From contig NZ_AQFT02000001.1 in assembly GCF_000364225.2 (NCBI RefSeq), positions 2,418,001 through 2,482,000 of the forward strand: a stretch of 64,000 bases of DNA, written 5' to 3'. Numbering within the stretch: position 1 is the stretch's first letter; each line of letters opens with the position of its first letter. This document shows positions 8,460-17,569 of the stretch, piece by piece. Source of the DNA: Eubacterium plexicaudatum ASF492 (lineage in GTDB: Bacteria; Bacillota; Clostridia; Lachnospirales; Lachnospiraceae). Both the position numbers and the translations under genes were made by a program. The notes under the pieces were generated by a model, which saw nothing but the letters and a program-made list of their open reading frames with translations, made no database searches and had not been told where the DNA came from.

Positions 8460-10232
8460 TTGTACCTTAAGAAAAGCTTTAACAAAAAGAGAAACAAGAC
8501 TCAGCTTTCTTTTGTCCAGGGGTATCGCATCAATGGGAAAGTGAAGCATAAAGTTATACAAAACCTTGGATATTTGGAAGACTACCTGGACAAATATGAA
8601 GATCCGATAGCTTATTTTCAACAGGTCGCAAAAGAATGGAATGCAAGTCAGGCTGCACCGGAAACCATTGAAGTAAGGCTTTCGGAAAAACTCCCGGATC
8701 AATGCAGCAACCGGAAAAATCTTGGATATGCCATTATTAAGATCGTTTATGCTAAACTCAGGATCCGTGAATTTTTTCAGAATAAGCAGCGCCAGCTTCC
8801 TGCAGAGTATAACCTGAACAGCATTTTTTCCCTGTTGATATTCAATCGGTTCCTGTTCCCATCTTCAAAAAAGAACGCTTATGAAACGAAAGGCCGTTTT
8901 TTTGACAGCTTCAGTTTCTCACTGGATGATGTCTACAGGGCGCTCGGCTATTTCAGCAGATATTCGCATGAACTCCAGAAGCATTTGCATGCCGAAGTTT
9001 CCAGCCTTATCGGCAGGAATTCCGAAAAAGCTTATTATGATGTCACCAACTATTATTTTGAAATACCATATGAAGACGAGGACGCTGGCTCGGACACGGA
9101 AAGAAAATTGAAGCGTAAAAAAGGACCGTCGAAAGAACACCGCAAAGACCCGATCATTCAAATGGGGCTTCTCATGGATCCTAACGGCATCCCAATGGCA
9201 TTCCATACTTTCTCCGGCAACGAGAGCGAGAAGACAACTATGCTCCCGGCGATACAGAGGGTCAAAAAGGATTATGAAATCGGCAGGATCATAGTTGTCG
9301 CTGACAGGGGGCTGAACACCAGTGACAACACATCTGTCCTTTCCGGAACCAATGCATCCGATGAGAAAAATAATGACGGTTATGTATACGGCCAGAGTAT
9401 CCGTGGGGCCGATGCGGAATTCAAAAAATGGGCGCTGGAACCGGACGGGTATGTTACAGCAATGGAAAAAAACAAAGATGGGGAAGCTATTCCATTCAAA
9501 CACAAGTCCAGGCTGTACGCAAAAGAGATAACCAAAAAAGATTCGAATGGGGCGCGCAGGCTCAAGATGAGAATTTATCAGAAACAGATGGTATATTATT
9601 CTGAGAAATACGCAAAGAAACAAAGACATGAAAGGGAAAAAGCCGTTGCAAAGGCAAGGGACCTGATCAAAAATCCTGCAGGCTACACGAAAGCGACCAG
9701 CTATGGATGCACTGTGTACATTAACAATGTTTCCTTTTCTAAGGATACCGGAGAAATTGTCAATGGAAAAGAACTTACCATCAATGAACAAAAAATTGCC
9801 GAAGAAGCGCAGTATGATGGCTATTACGCCATTGTCACAAGTGAAAAAGAGCTTTCTGACAATGAAATCCGTGACATATATAAAGGGTTATGGGAAATAG
9901 AAGAATCATTCAAGATTATAAAGAGCGAATTCAAAACCAGACCTGTATTTGTTTCTAACGAAGATCATATACAGGCGCATTTTTTAATTTGTTTTGTGAC
10001 ACTGGTTGTAATGCGCGTTTTAGAGCAGCTCATAGGAAAATGCCATTCTGTCAGGCAAATCCGGAATTCCCTGGCAAGCTATTGCTGTTCGTATTTAGAC
10101 CGGAATTATTATGTGTTCGATTATCGGGACGATGTAATTTTGACTATGGAGAAGACATTTGGATTAGACCTAAGCAAAAAGTACATGCAGCTTTCGGAAA
10201 TCAAAAAAATATCTATGTATAAGGATGTATAA
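8460..10232 (+). CDS. IS1634-family transposase
   Basis: A 590-residue IS4-superfamily transposase that moves the element at 8303-10363. YYDVTNYYFE near residue 190 should hold the first catalytic Asp, VVADRGLN near 280 the second, and the YKGLWEIEESFKIIKSEF block near 475 the Glu. The N-terminal FVQGYRINGKVKHKVIQNLG segment is typical of the family. Translation starts at a TTG with AGGAGGTG upstream; a weak start fits low transposase expression. The frame is intact. A long antisense open frame here is a shadow. Confidence 0.92.
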   Translation: MYLKKSFNKKRNKTQLSFVQGYRINGKVKHKVIQNLGYLEDYLDKYEDPIAYFQQVAKEWNASQAAPETIEVRLSEKLPDQCSNRKNLGYAIIKIVYAKLRIREFFQNKQRQLPAEYNLNSIFSLLIFNRFLFPSSKKNAYETKGRFFDSFSFSLDDVYRALGYFSRYSHELQKHLHAEVSSLIGRNSEKAYYDVTNYYFEIPYEDEDAGSDTERKLKRKKGPSKEHRKDPIIQMGLLMDPNGIPMAFHTFSGNESEKTTMLPAIQRVKKDYEIGRIIVVADRGLNTSDNTSVLSGTNASDEKNNDGYVYGQSIRGADAEFKKWALEPDGYVTAMEKNKDGEAIPFKHKSRLYAKEITKKDSNGARRLKMRIYQKQMVYYSEKYAKKQRHEREKAVAKARDLIKNPAGYTKATSYGCTVYINNVSFSKDTGEIVNGKELTINEQKIAEEAQYDGYYAIVTSEKELSDNEIRDIYKGLWEIEESFKIIKSEFKTRPVFVSNEDHIQAHFLICFVTLVVMRVLEQLIGKCHSVRQIRNSLASYCCSYLDRNYYVFDYRDDVILTMEKTFGLDLSKKYMQLSEIKKISMYKDV

Positions 10233-10290
10233 AAATATAAAATTTTTATAAACTCAAAAAAGCGAAAAAATACAACAACTCTATGCATTT

Positions 10291-10339
10291 AAAAAAAGCT
10301 CCAAACTCCAGTATTTACAAGGAGTCCAGAGCTTTTTTT
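10291..10339 (+). terminator. terminator of the IS1634-family transposase
   Basis: AAAAAAAGCTC and GAGCTTTTTTT form the outer stem, with ACTCC/GGAGT inside, just after the transposase stop. The run of T on the plus strand makes it a good rho-independent terminator, and the A-run allows it to act in the other direction. Confidence 0.75.
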
Positions 10340-10363
10340 ACTCAATCACCTGCAAAACTCAGG

Positions 10364-10879
10364 ATATTAACTCATAACTTTTCCAGTGTCAATATTTATT
10401 TAATAGATATTTTAATTATGGTGGTATTTCCGATAATTGTTTTCATGACTTTATATTTTTTATCCGTTTCTTTTTCCATCCATTTTGCCCATTTTATCAA
10501 CCATTGTTATTTTCAGAAACCATGCCTCATCCTTCCCATAAGTTTCATGCTCCATCAGGAAGACTTTTCCACATAATAAGAGGCCACAACGCCCGCTTTA
10601 TTCAACACAAGCACATCTCTGACGCTGATTGAATGTCCATAACAGTTTCCTGTCAAACCGCTTGCAAATCTGTTCCGGCCCATCTCCCGGCCGGATCCGT
10701 GCCAGATAGATTGTTGTACGGTATTAGCATAAATACCACACATTCTACCCCCATATTCCTCCAAGACTTCCCCTGAGGCATCATGCGCTAAGTGCATTCC
10801 GTCCAAATTCTTCCGGATTGCATCCTCGATGGCCTTTTTACAATCAAAGTTCAGCTTACTTGAATCCAGGTAATCATCC
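10364..10879. repeat. 516-bp direct repeat, right copy
   Basis: Identical by eye to 7787-8302. It begins right after the right end of the IS1634-family element. Removing the element and one repeat restores a continuous reading frame from 10950 through the DUF3849-like remnant. Confidence 0.85.
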
Positions 10880-10950
10880 GCTGCTGCACTTCTGCCTCTA
10901 ATAACTGTTTCCTCTGTTCGATAAACCCAGCCATTCTTCGTCAGCTTTGC
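10555..10950 (-). pseudogene. DUF3849-like gene remnant, right copy with extra 5' sequence
   Basis: This copy extends 24 codons further upstream than the left one, through GWVYRTEETVIRGRSAAADD, to an in-frame TAA just above 10950. No start codon with a ribosome binding site is visible. The conserved part KKAIEDAIRKNLDGMHLAHD resembles DUF3849 proteins of integrative elements. Both ends look truncated relative to that family, so it was already broken before the insertion duplicated part of it. Confidence 0.6.
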
Positions 10951-10972
10951 TTAACCATTTTAATAAACGCGT

Positions 10973-11020
10973 AATAAGCACTTTATTCGACACCATACAT
11001 CACAAAATAAAGTGCTTATT
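10973..11020. repeat. 15-bp-arm perfect inverted repeat
   Basis: AATAAGCACTTTATT and its exact complement are separated by 18 bases, 24 bases left of the IS66 end. It is probably a stem-loop or element remnant of the host DNA. No T-run. Confidence 0.55.
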
Positions 11021-11219
11021 TCCCCCAAAAACCCACTCTATTCGTAAGCGATGAATAACCCACCGTTCCACAGGAACTTGATTTTGCTCTATAATGGTAT
11101 CAGCTTGGAGCGGATGTCCACATCAGTTCTTGATAAAGTAGCCCGGCAGCCGTTTATTGCTTTTCCTGCGGCTCCACTACTGCCATCCATTCCAAAAATA
11201 ATAATCAGGAGATGATGCT

Positions 11220-11615
11220 ATGTCAGAGAAAAAGAAAACCCGCAGTGACCAGGAATGGCTGGAGCTGATCCAGGAATGCCGCACGAGCGGCCTGCCTGAC
11301 AGAGAATGGTGCCGGCTGCATTCCATATCCATAAAAACATTTCATAACAAAGTTTCAGACCTAAAGAAAAAATCCTGTATCATACCAGATCCGCAGGCGG
11401 CCCCATCCAGACAGATGCACGAAGTGGTTCCACTGGAGCTGGGCAGCAGCCCTGTCCCTGATCCAGGCTGCGCTGCAAGTGATACGCTGCCGGTTCCAGC
11501 AGCCCATGCTGCCATCACGGTCAGGATGCCGGGGTACAGCATTGAAATTGCAGACGGTGCTTCAGAAGATACCATACGGAATACGCTTCTGGCGCTGGGG
11601 AGGCTGTGCTGTTAG
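11220..11615 (+). CDS. tnpA: IS66 accessory protein TnpA
   Basis: A 131-residue protein with an N-terminal helix-turn-helix-like region (WLELIQECRTSGLPDREWCR) typical of IS66 TnpA and a less conserved C-terminal half. A GGAGATGATGCT stretch precedes the ATG. It overlaps tnpB by 10 bases, indicating coupling. It is required with TnpB and TnpC in studied IS66 elements; its biochemical role is not well defined. Confidence 0.88.
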   Translation: MSEKKKTRSDQEWLELIQECRTSGLPDREWCRLHSISIKTFHNKVSDLKKKSCIIPDPQAAPSRQMHEVVPLELGSSPVPDPGCAASDTLPVPAAHAAITVRMPGYSIEIADGASEDTIRNTLLALGRLCC

Positions 11616-11962
11616 GTGCATTGTCCAGTGACACGAAAGTTTATATCGTCACTGGATGCACCGATATGCGGCGCAGCTTTGACGGCCTTATGTCCCTGAT
11701 CCGGGACACTTACCAGATGGACCCTTATTCGGACGCCCTTTATCTGTTCTGCGGCCGGAAAAGAAATACGCTAAAGGCCCTGTACTTTGACCAGACGGGG
11801 TTCGTGCTCTGCACAAAACGCCTGGACAATGGAAAATTCCAGTGGCCGCGGGACGCTTCGCAAGTAAGGCCGCTTACCCGCCAGCAGCTGCGATGGCTTC
11901 TGGAAGGACTCTCCATCTGCCAGCCAAAGGCGGTGCAGCCTTCCGGCAGGAAGGACTTCTGA
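11606..11962 (+). CDS. tnpB: IS66 accessory protein TnpB
   Basis: A 118-residue protein with the TnpB blocks TGCTDMRRSFDGLMSLI, ALYLFCGRKRNTLKALYFDQ and GKFQWPRDASQVRPLT. It starts at GTG inside the end of tnpA, behind GGGGAGG. This is the IS66 Orf2 protein, not the unrelated TnpB of IS200/IS605. Length is normal. Confidence 0.9.
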   Translation: MLLGALSSDTKVYIVTGCTDMRRSFDGLMSLIRDTYQMDPYSDALYLFCGRKRNTLKALYFDQTGFVLCTKRLDNGKFQWPRDASQVRPLTRQQLRWLLEGLSICQPKAVQPSGRKDF

Positions 11963-12250
11963 ACTTTTGTGCATTATGTAGAAATTTAAAAATTTATTTT
12001 CCAGCGCCGCAAGCCGCCAGGGAATGTTATCCACGACGCTGTTTTTTTCCGGGATGCTGTCCACGCATAACGCAGCGCCAGGCCGCAAAACTGTGGATAA
12101 CCTGCATGAAAAATGCTGTTTTTAAGCCTTTTTCCTGTATCTGGCGGCAGTTTCCAGTCCGTCATTGTGCCTATCGCGCAGGTATGGTCGGTTTGATTTC
12201 ATCCCCGCGTTTCCTTATAATGTAAGTAAATGGAAACACGGAGGGTACAC
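11963..12250 (+). other. gap between IS66 tnpB and tnpC
   Basis: No gene is supported in these 288 bases. The plus-strand frames show no family resemblance. The GGAGGG at the end is the tnpC ribosome binding site. Confidence 0.4.
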
Positions 12251-13963
12251 ATGCCAGTTAATATGGAAGACTATATCCGGCTGCTGGAAACAATGGTGGA
12301 ACAGCAGAAAATACATATACAGTCCCAGGACGCACGCATCCTGGAGCAGGAGCAGGACATAGCACAACTGCGCGCCCTTGTGGATGAACTGCGCCTTTTA
12401 AAGTCCGGCCTGGAGGAAACGCTTGAAGAATTTAAGCGCCAGCTGTTCGGCACAAAAAGCGAGAAGACAAAAACTTCGCCAGCCAGTTGCGGGGATGAAC
12501 CGGAAAACCCGCCTGCAAAAACAACGGTGAAGGAACACACCCGGACGAAAAAGAAGAAAGCCGCGAGGGATGAGCGTTATGCGGACATCCCTGTCCGCGA
12601 TGTCATAATCCCTGTCCCGGGTAAAGACCGACTCTGCCCGTACTGCAATGCGGAAATGATCCTGCTTGGATATAAACAAGTCCGCACAGAGCTGCGTATA
12701 ACCCCGGCAAAAGTGGAGCGTGTCCGCTATATGCAGGAAGAACTGATCTGCCCGGAATGCCGTAAAGACGGCGACGGCACAATCGTGCAGGCGCAGACGC
12801 CTGTACCGCTTATGGCGCACAGCCCGGCGTCGCCGTCTGTTGTTGCGTACGTCATGTTTGAAAAAAGTTTTGTAAGCGTCCCATACTACCGCCAGGAGGC
12901 CTGCATGGCCCAGCTTGGATTGGAGCTGCCGCGTGAAACCATGGCAAACTGGTACATAAAATGTGCCATGGAATATTTCCAGCCGGTATATGACCAAATG
13001 CACCGGCTCCTCCTGCAAAGGGATATTATCCATGCGGATGAAACAACCTGCCAGGTGCTGCACGAAAAGGGGAAAGCCGCGGAATCTATATCATACATGT
13101 GGATGTATTTAAGCGGGAGCGACGGCCTGGCGCCGATCGTACTCTATGAATACCAGGCGGGGCGCAGCGGCGTTTTCCCAAAAGCTTTCCTGGAGGGTTT
13201 TTCCGGCATCGTGCAGTGCGATGGGTACAGCGGCTATAACCAGGTGGAGGATGTGGTCCTTGCCGTATGCTCTGCGCACTGCCGCAGAAAATTTTACGAA
13301 GCCCTCCCGGCAGAACGGCGGAAAAAGCTGAAGCTGCTGGACATAAATTCAGAAACGGATGTAAAAGACATCCCGCTTCCGGATCCGGAACAGATGGAAA
13401 ACATGATCCCGGCTGAGATCGGCCTCGTGTTTTTCAACAAGCTCTTTTTCATTGAAAAAGGGCTGAAAGGCATGGGCCCAGAAAAGCGCCAGGAAAAACG
13501 GCTGGAAAAGGAGGCACCTGTCTGGGAAAAGTTCTGGTCATGGATTGAAGCCCTAAAACCGCTTGGCGGCAGCAAGCTGGAAAAAGCCGTCAATTATTCA
13601 ATAAACCACAGAGAGACACTACAGAGCTATATGCTGGACGGCAGATGCGAACTTTCTAATAATAGAGCCGAACGCTGCGCAAAATCGTATGCTATTGGCA
13701 GGAAGAACTCGCTGTTCCACACATCTGCGGCTGGGGCAGAAGCAAGTGCGCTTGTTTACAGTATAATAGAAACCGCAAAAGCCAATAAGCTGAATGTATT
13801 CCAATACCTTTATGTCCTGCTGCTGTACATGCCTGAGCATAAAGATGATCCTAATGCAGTTAAAACGCTTCTTCCGTGGAGTGATTTTATCAAAGAACGC
13901 TGCACAGGACTGATCGATGTTGAAGCGATAACACCTGAAAACAAACCTCAATTGCCAATATAG
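12251..13963 (+). CDS. tnpC: IS66 transposase TnpC
   Basis: A 570-residue DDE transposase. An N-terminal coiled-coil-like region (LLETMVEQQKIHIQSQDA onward) is followed by a zinc-finger part with CPYC near residue 130 and CPEC near 170. The catalytic residues are Asp in IIHADET, Asp in QCDGYSGYN and Glu in NNRAERC. The C-terminal block SLFHTSAAGAEASALVYS is typical. The start at 12251 is preferred because GGAGGG lies five bases upstream. The frame is complete. Confidence 0.93.
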   Translation: MPVNMEDYIRLLETMVEQQKIHIQSQDARILEQEQDIAQLRALVDELRLLKSGLEETLEEFKRQLFGTKSEKTKTSPASCGDEPENPPAKTTVKEHTRTKKKKAARDERYADIPVRDVIIPVPGKDRLCPYCNAEMILLGYKQVRTELRITPAKVERVRYMQEELICPECRKDGDGTIVQAQTPVPLMAHSPASPSVVAYVMFEKSFVSVPYYRQEACMAQLGLELPRETMANWYIKCAMEYFQPVYDQMHRLLLQRDIIHADETTCQVLHEKGKAAESISYMWMYLSGSDGLAPIVLYEYQAGRSGVFPKAFLEGFSGIVQCDGYSGYNQVEDVVLAVCSAHCRRKFYEALPAERRKKLKLLDINSETDVKDIPLPDPEQMENMIPAEIGLVFFNKLFFIEKGLKGMGPEKRQEKRLEKEAPVWEKFWSWIEALKPLGGSKLEKAVNYSINHRETLQSYMLDGRCELSNNRAERCAKSYAIGRKNSLFHTSAAGAEASALVYSIIETAKANKLNVFQYLYVLLLYMPEHKDDPNAVKTLLPWSDFIKERCTGLIDVEAITPENKPQLPI

Positions 13964-14025
13964 ACTATTTTACACCTAAACGGAACATATGTGGAACGGT
14001 AGGTTATTCATCGCTTACCTCTATT

Positions 14026-14167
14026 CTATCCTGGCAAACTATCTCGCAAACACAATACTCCGTGACCAATTTTCCTATTAGGAAACTCCTCAAACGCCGC
14101 CAGCCGCTTAGCCCCCTTGATCAAATAAGCCTTCACCTTCTCCCCATATGGTGCTGTCAAGTAAGGA
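14026..14167 (-). other. short coding-like remnant between IS66 and the recombinases
   Basis: A minus-strand open stretch reads TAPYGEKVKAYLIKGAKRLA and stops at 14026, inside the IS66 target duplication. It has no start. It may be the 3' scar of a gene into which the recombinase-bearing element integrated, but I do not recognise it. Confidence 0.3.
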
Positions 14168-15807
14168 CTAACAATTTTTTATACTTTTTTTAGATTTATT
14201 TATTTTTCCTTTATAAATTATATCAATCCGGGATTCCCCATATACATATATGTTGTCAATCCACTGTTCCACTACATCTTTTGCAAGGCTCCCTAACTTT
14301 TCATATTGCTCTGTTTCTTCCTGCTGTATTTCACATTCCTCTGCATCCTTCCCGCTCTCTTCCTGCAGCCTTTGGAGCTGCTCACATAACCTGCGTTCCT
14401 CCTCCCTCAACGCTTCGATTTTCTTTATGTAGGCTTCCCGTCCTATTTGATTCCGCTTGTATTGTTCATACAGATACTGCTTCTCTATTTTTACCGCATC
14501 CCTGCCCTGTTCCAATTCCATACTCAGACGTTTTCTCTTTTTTGTCGAAAGGCTTAAATGTATCTCCTCTGGGGATTTCCTTTGCCTGCCATCCGGAGCT
14601 GTTCGGGAATCCTCCCTTTTCCGGTGTCCTTCCTCTAAAATCCATTCCTCCAGCTTCTGGTTCAAATCCTCCAGTACAGCCGCCTCCAGTTTTGCCTCGC
14701 TGACATGTTCCCGAATACATTCACTGCTATCCTCATACATTGCCTTTTTACAGGTAAAGCACGGCTCTTTCCTATGGCCAAGCCGTATCAGGCTCCTCCC
14801 ACAATGCCCGCACCGCAGTTTTCCAAGTAACACGCTTTCATGCCCCGATACATGTTTTTTCCCTTTCTGGCATCCGTTATTCTTTAAAACTTTTGAAGCC
14901 TGCCAGAACTCCTGCTCCGTAATAATCGCCTCATGTCTGTCGGGAACACATATCTGCTCCTCCTCCACCACTTGCCGGAAGTGGCTTCCACCAATCTCTG
15001 TTACCCGCATCTTTCCATTGACAACCATTCCAAGATACACTTTATTCTGCAGGACTTTACGTACTTTGCTGCTGTTCCAATACCCTTCCCCGTCTATGAT
15101 ATGGTACTGCGGCTTCTCCCGATTCTTATAGTTCCCAGGCGTTGGTATTTTTCTTTATTTAGTATTTTCGCTATTTCCCCGGTTTTACATCCTTCGCAGG
15201 CCAGCCCAAAGATCCGCTTTACATATTCCGTTGCTGTTTTATCCACCGCCAGGAATTTCTTATTATCAGAAAACTGGTAGCCGAACGGCGCTCTTGGGCC
15301 GATAAAATCTCCCCTTTTCCTCCGCACCATCAATGATGAGCGCATCTTTTCAGACAGATCTTTACTGTACATATCATAGAGCAGGCTCTTGAAAGCAATC
15401 TCAATCCCCCCGGTCGTTCCTATGTAGTCATTACTGTCATACCCATCGTTAATTGCAATAAACCGGACTCCCATAAAAGGAAATATCTGCTCCAGGTAGT
15501 CCCCCACTTCCAGATAATTCCTTCCAAACCTGGAAATGTCCTTTACGATGATGCAGCATATTTTTCCTTCCCTGACCATTGACAGCATTTCCTTCACCGC
15601 AGGCCGGTCAAAATTTGTCCCGCTGTACCCGTCGTCCACGAACTCCAGGGGCTGCGCAGCGGGGCAGATTCCCTTATCCCTGACATACCTTGCAATCAGT
15701 TCCCTCTGATGGCTGATGCTGTCGCTCTCTGCTTTCGCATCATTTAAAATCACGTCCCCATCTTCTACGGAAAGTCGCAGATATTCAGCCAGAAACTGTC
15801 CTGCCAC
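14168..15807 (-). pseudogene. large serine recombinase, third of three, frameshifted
   Basis: The N-terminal part (15807 to ~15150) is a serine-recombinase catalytic domain with DDGYSGTNFDRP and VKDISRFGRNYLEVGDYLE. The catalytic Ser should lie in the early EYLRLS segment. The frame breaks at 15148-15152, a homopolymer missing one base. Adding one base continues through the recombinase domain, a zinc ribbon (CGHCGRS and CFTCKK) and a coiled coil to the stop at 14168. I prefer the GTG at 15807, where GAGG is upstream. It overlaps the end of the middle recombinase. Either true decay or sequence error. Confidence 0.8.
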
Positions 15808-17569
15808 ATCCCTCACCTCTTTCCGCCAACTTGGACATCAGGTATTCATATTCATTCCGGAAACGGAACCGGATATGGATTCTTTTATCTTCAAAGATCT
15901 CCATCTTTTCCAGCAGATTCACTGCCATTTCCCTTGTAAGCTCTTTGGCGTCCCTGAAATCCAGAAAGGCTTTCAGCCATTGGTTTTCTCCACCCATGTA
16001 CTTTTCAAATTTCTCCAGCTCCCTTTCTTTTTCATTCAGTTCCGTTTCCAGCCTGGAAATCTTCCTGGCGTATCTCTCTTTTGCCGCTAAAAACTCTTCT
16101 TTTGTCAGAATTCCCTGTTTCATATCTTCATAAATACTGGTTTTCAGATATACATACCTGCCTAACTCATTCCTGACCCGTCCTGTTGCTTCTTTTTTCT
16201 CTTGGTAAACTGCCACATGCGTATCCGATTTTTTCATCTGCTCCAACAGGCTGTCGGCTTCAACAGCTAAATCAATCTGCAGTCTGATCTGCTTTAACAC
16301 CATATCAAAAATTTTATGATCTACAATGGAAGACGTATTGCATTTCGTCTGCGAATGTCCATAGGCAGATCCGCAGAAAAAGTAGTAGCTGACTTTCCCG
16401 TTTCTTACCTCTTTGTTCCTCCACATCGCATGATGGCATATCCCGCATACCAGGATGCCCTCCAGCACATTCCCATATCCCGGCCCACCCTGCCTGTCCT
16501 TCCATGCCTTCCGGTTCTTTTCCCTTATCTCCTGCACCTGTTCAAATACATTGCGGTCAATAATTGCCGGATGTGTTCCTTCCAGGACTTCCCACGCATC
16601 TTCCTCTTTTTTGCCCCGCCTTTCTCTTGAGTAGATAGAACTGTTATATTTCCCCTGCACCAAATCACCGACATACGCCCTATTGTATAAAATCCTGCTC
16701 ACTGCCTCCTGCTGCCAAAGGATATGTCCGCAGTTTTTATATTTTTTTGCTCCCTGCTCCCCCGCATATCTGCTTGGGGACGGAACCCCTTCCTGGTTCA
16801 GTATGCCTGCAATCTTATAGGCGCTCATCCCCTCCGTCTTCATCGCAAAAATACGCTTTACAACATCCGCAGCAGCTTCGTCTATCACATAACGGTTATT
16901 TTCCAGGATATAGCCATACGGGGCCTTGCTGCCTATGAACTGCCCCTGCTCTTTTTTTGCCCGGAACGCTGACATGATTTTTTTGGATATATCTTTTGAA
17001 TAATAATCATTCGCCAGGTTTTTAAATTCCGTGATCAGTTCTTTATGGGGAAAGATTTCACCCTCACTGTCATACTGGTCGTTGACCGCAATGAAACGCA
17101 CCCCCAGGAATGGAAATATTTTTTCCAGGTAATCCCCCGCCTCCAAGTAATTCCTACCGAAACGGGAAAGATCTTTCACCATGATACAATTAATCCTCCC
17201 TGCTTTCGCATCCTCCATCATCCGCTCCCATCCCGGCCTGTCAAAATCCGTCCCCGTCTGCCCATTATCCACATAGGTTTCTATGATTTCCACTTTTTTG
17301 CCGGATGGCACGTGTGCCCCAGAGGGTATATAGGTATCCTTTCGGTTTTCTACTTTCCTGCCGGACGGTTTATGCCGATTTCCAGGAAGAATTTCCATAT
17401 CTTCAAGCCGCCTTATAAAATCTAACAGTAGTTCAAGCTGGTTATCTATCCCGTCTTCGCTTCTGCCGCCGTTATCTTCATTTGACAAACGGACATACAA
17501 CGCTGTTTTCATAGCCGGAATTGTAGTCTGTTCCGCTGCCTTCCCCTGTTTTCTACTCGTCCTTGCCAT
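15785..17569 (-). CDS. large serine recombinase, intact middle copy
   Basis: A 594-residue site-specific recombinase, the only one of the three with an open frame. ALYVRLSNEDNG carries the likely nucleophilic Ser. Then come DNGQTGTDFDRPGW, VKDLSRFGRNYLEAGDYLE, a recombinase domain, a zinc ribbon (CGICHHAMW plus a later Cys) and a long C-terminal coiled coil. There is an unusual basic insert with two PSG repeats near residues 70-90 of the catalytic domain. The start ATG at 17569 follows AAGGAGG and overlaps the upstream recombinase by 17 bases. It would integrate or excise the host element. Confidence 0.9.
   Translation of the reverse strand: MARTSRKQGKAAEQTTIPAMKTALYVRLSNEDNGGRSEDGIDNQLELLLDFIRRLEDMEILPGNRHKPSGRKVENRKDTYIPSGAHVPSGKKVEIIETYVDNGQTGTDFDRPGWERMMEDAKAGRINCIMVKDLSRFGRNYLEAGDYLEKIFPFLGVRFIAVNDQYDSEGEIFPHKELITEFKNLANDYYSKDISKKIMSAFRAKKEQGQFIGSKAPYGYILENNRYVIDEAAADVVKRIFAMKTEGMSAYKIAGILNQEGVPSPSRYAGEQGAKKYKNCGHILWQQEAVSRILYNRAYVGDLVQGKYNSSIYSRERRGKKEEDAWEVLEGTHPAIIDRNVFEQVQEIREKNRKAWKDRQGGPGYGNVLEGILVCGICHHAMWRNKEVRNGKVSYYFFCGSAYGHSQTKCNTSSIVDHKIFDMVLKQIRLQIDLAVEADSLLEQMKKSDTHVAVYQEKKEATGRVRNELGRYVYLKTSIYEDMKQGILTKEEFLAAKERYARKISRLETELNEKERELEKFEKYMGGENQWLKAFLDFRDAKELTREMAVNLLEKMEIFEDKRIHIRFRFRNEYEYLMSKLAERGEGCGRTVSG

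Larger units (their letters stand above)
8303..10363 (+). mobile_element. IS1634-family insertion element with very long target duplication
   Basis: A 2061-bp element with one transposase lies exactly between the 516-bp direct repeats. Its ends form an imperfect inverted repeat: CCGTTGTTTTGCA on the left against CCTGAGTTTTGCA read inward from the right, 10 of 13 matching. It has its own terminators at both ends, a near-consensus promoter and a parS-like palindrome. IS1634 and IS1549 are known for long variable target duplications, which supports the boundaries. Confidence 0.85.
11044..14018 (+). mobile_element. complete IS66-family element
   Basis: The element is 2975 bp long with 28-bp terminal inverted repeats beginning GTAAGCGATGAATAACC, one mismatch between ends. 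It is flanked by a perfect 8-bp duplication CTCTATTC (11036-11043 and 14019-14026), the IS66 hallmark. It carries tnpA, tnpB and tnpC in the usual order with open frames, so it looks intact and recent. Confidence 0.93.

Noticed and set aside
8919..9791. 290-residue minus-strand open frame
   Set aside because: It lies fully antisense to the IS1634 transposase, has no ribosome binding site and no family resemblance.
10364..10879. Independent gene duplication of the DUF3849-like remnant
   Set aside because: The repeat ends coincide exactly with the insertion element ends and not with gene ends, which fits target duplication.
12398..13063. 221-residue minus-strand open frame
   Set aside because: Antisense shadow of IS66 tnpC, created by its codon bias.
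14168..15807. Programmed frameshifting in the serine recombinase
   Set aside because: The same single-base loss pattern occurs in unrelated exporters and kinases, so a general error or decay explains it better than recoding.
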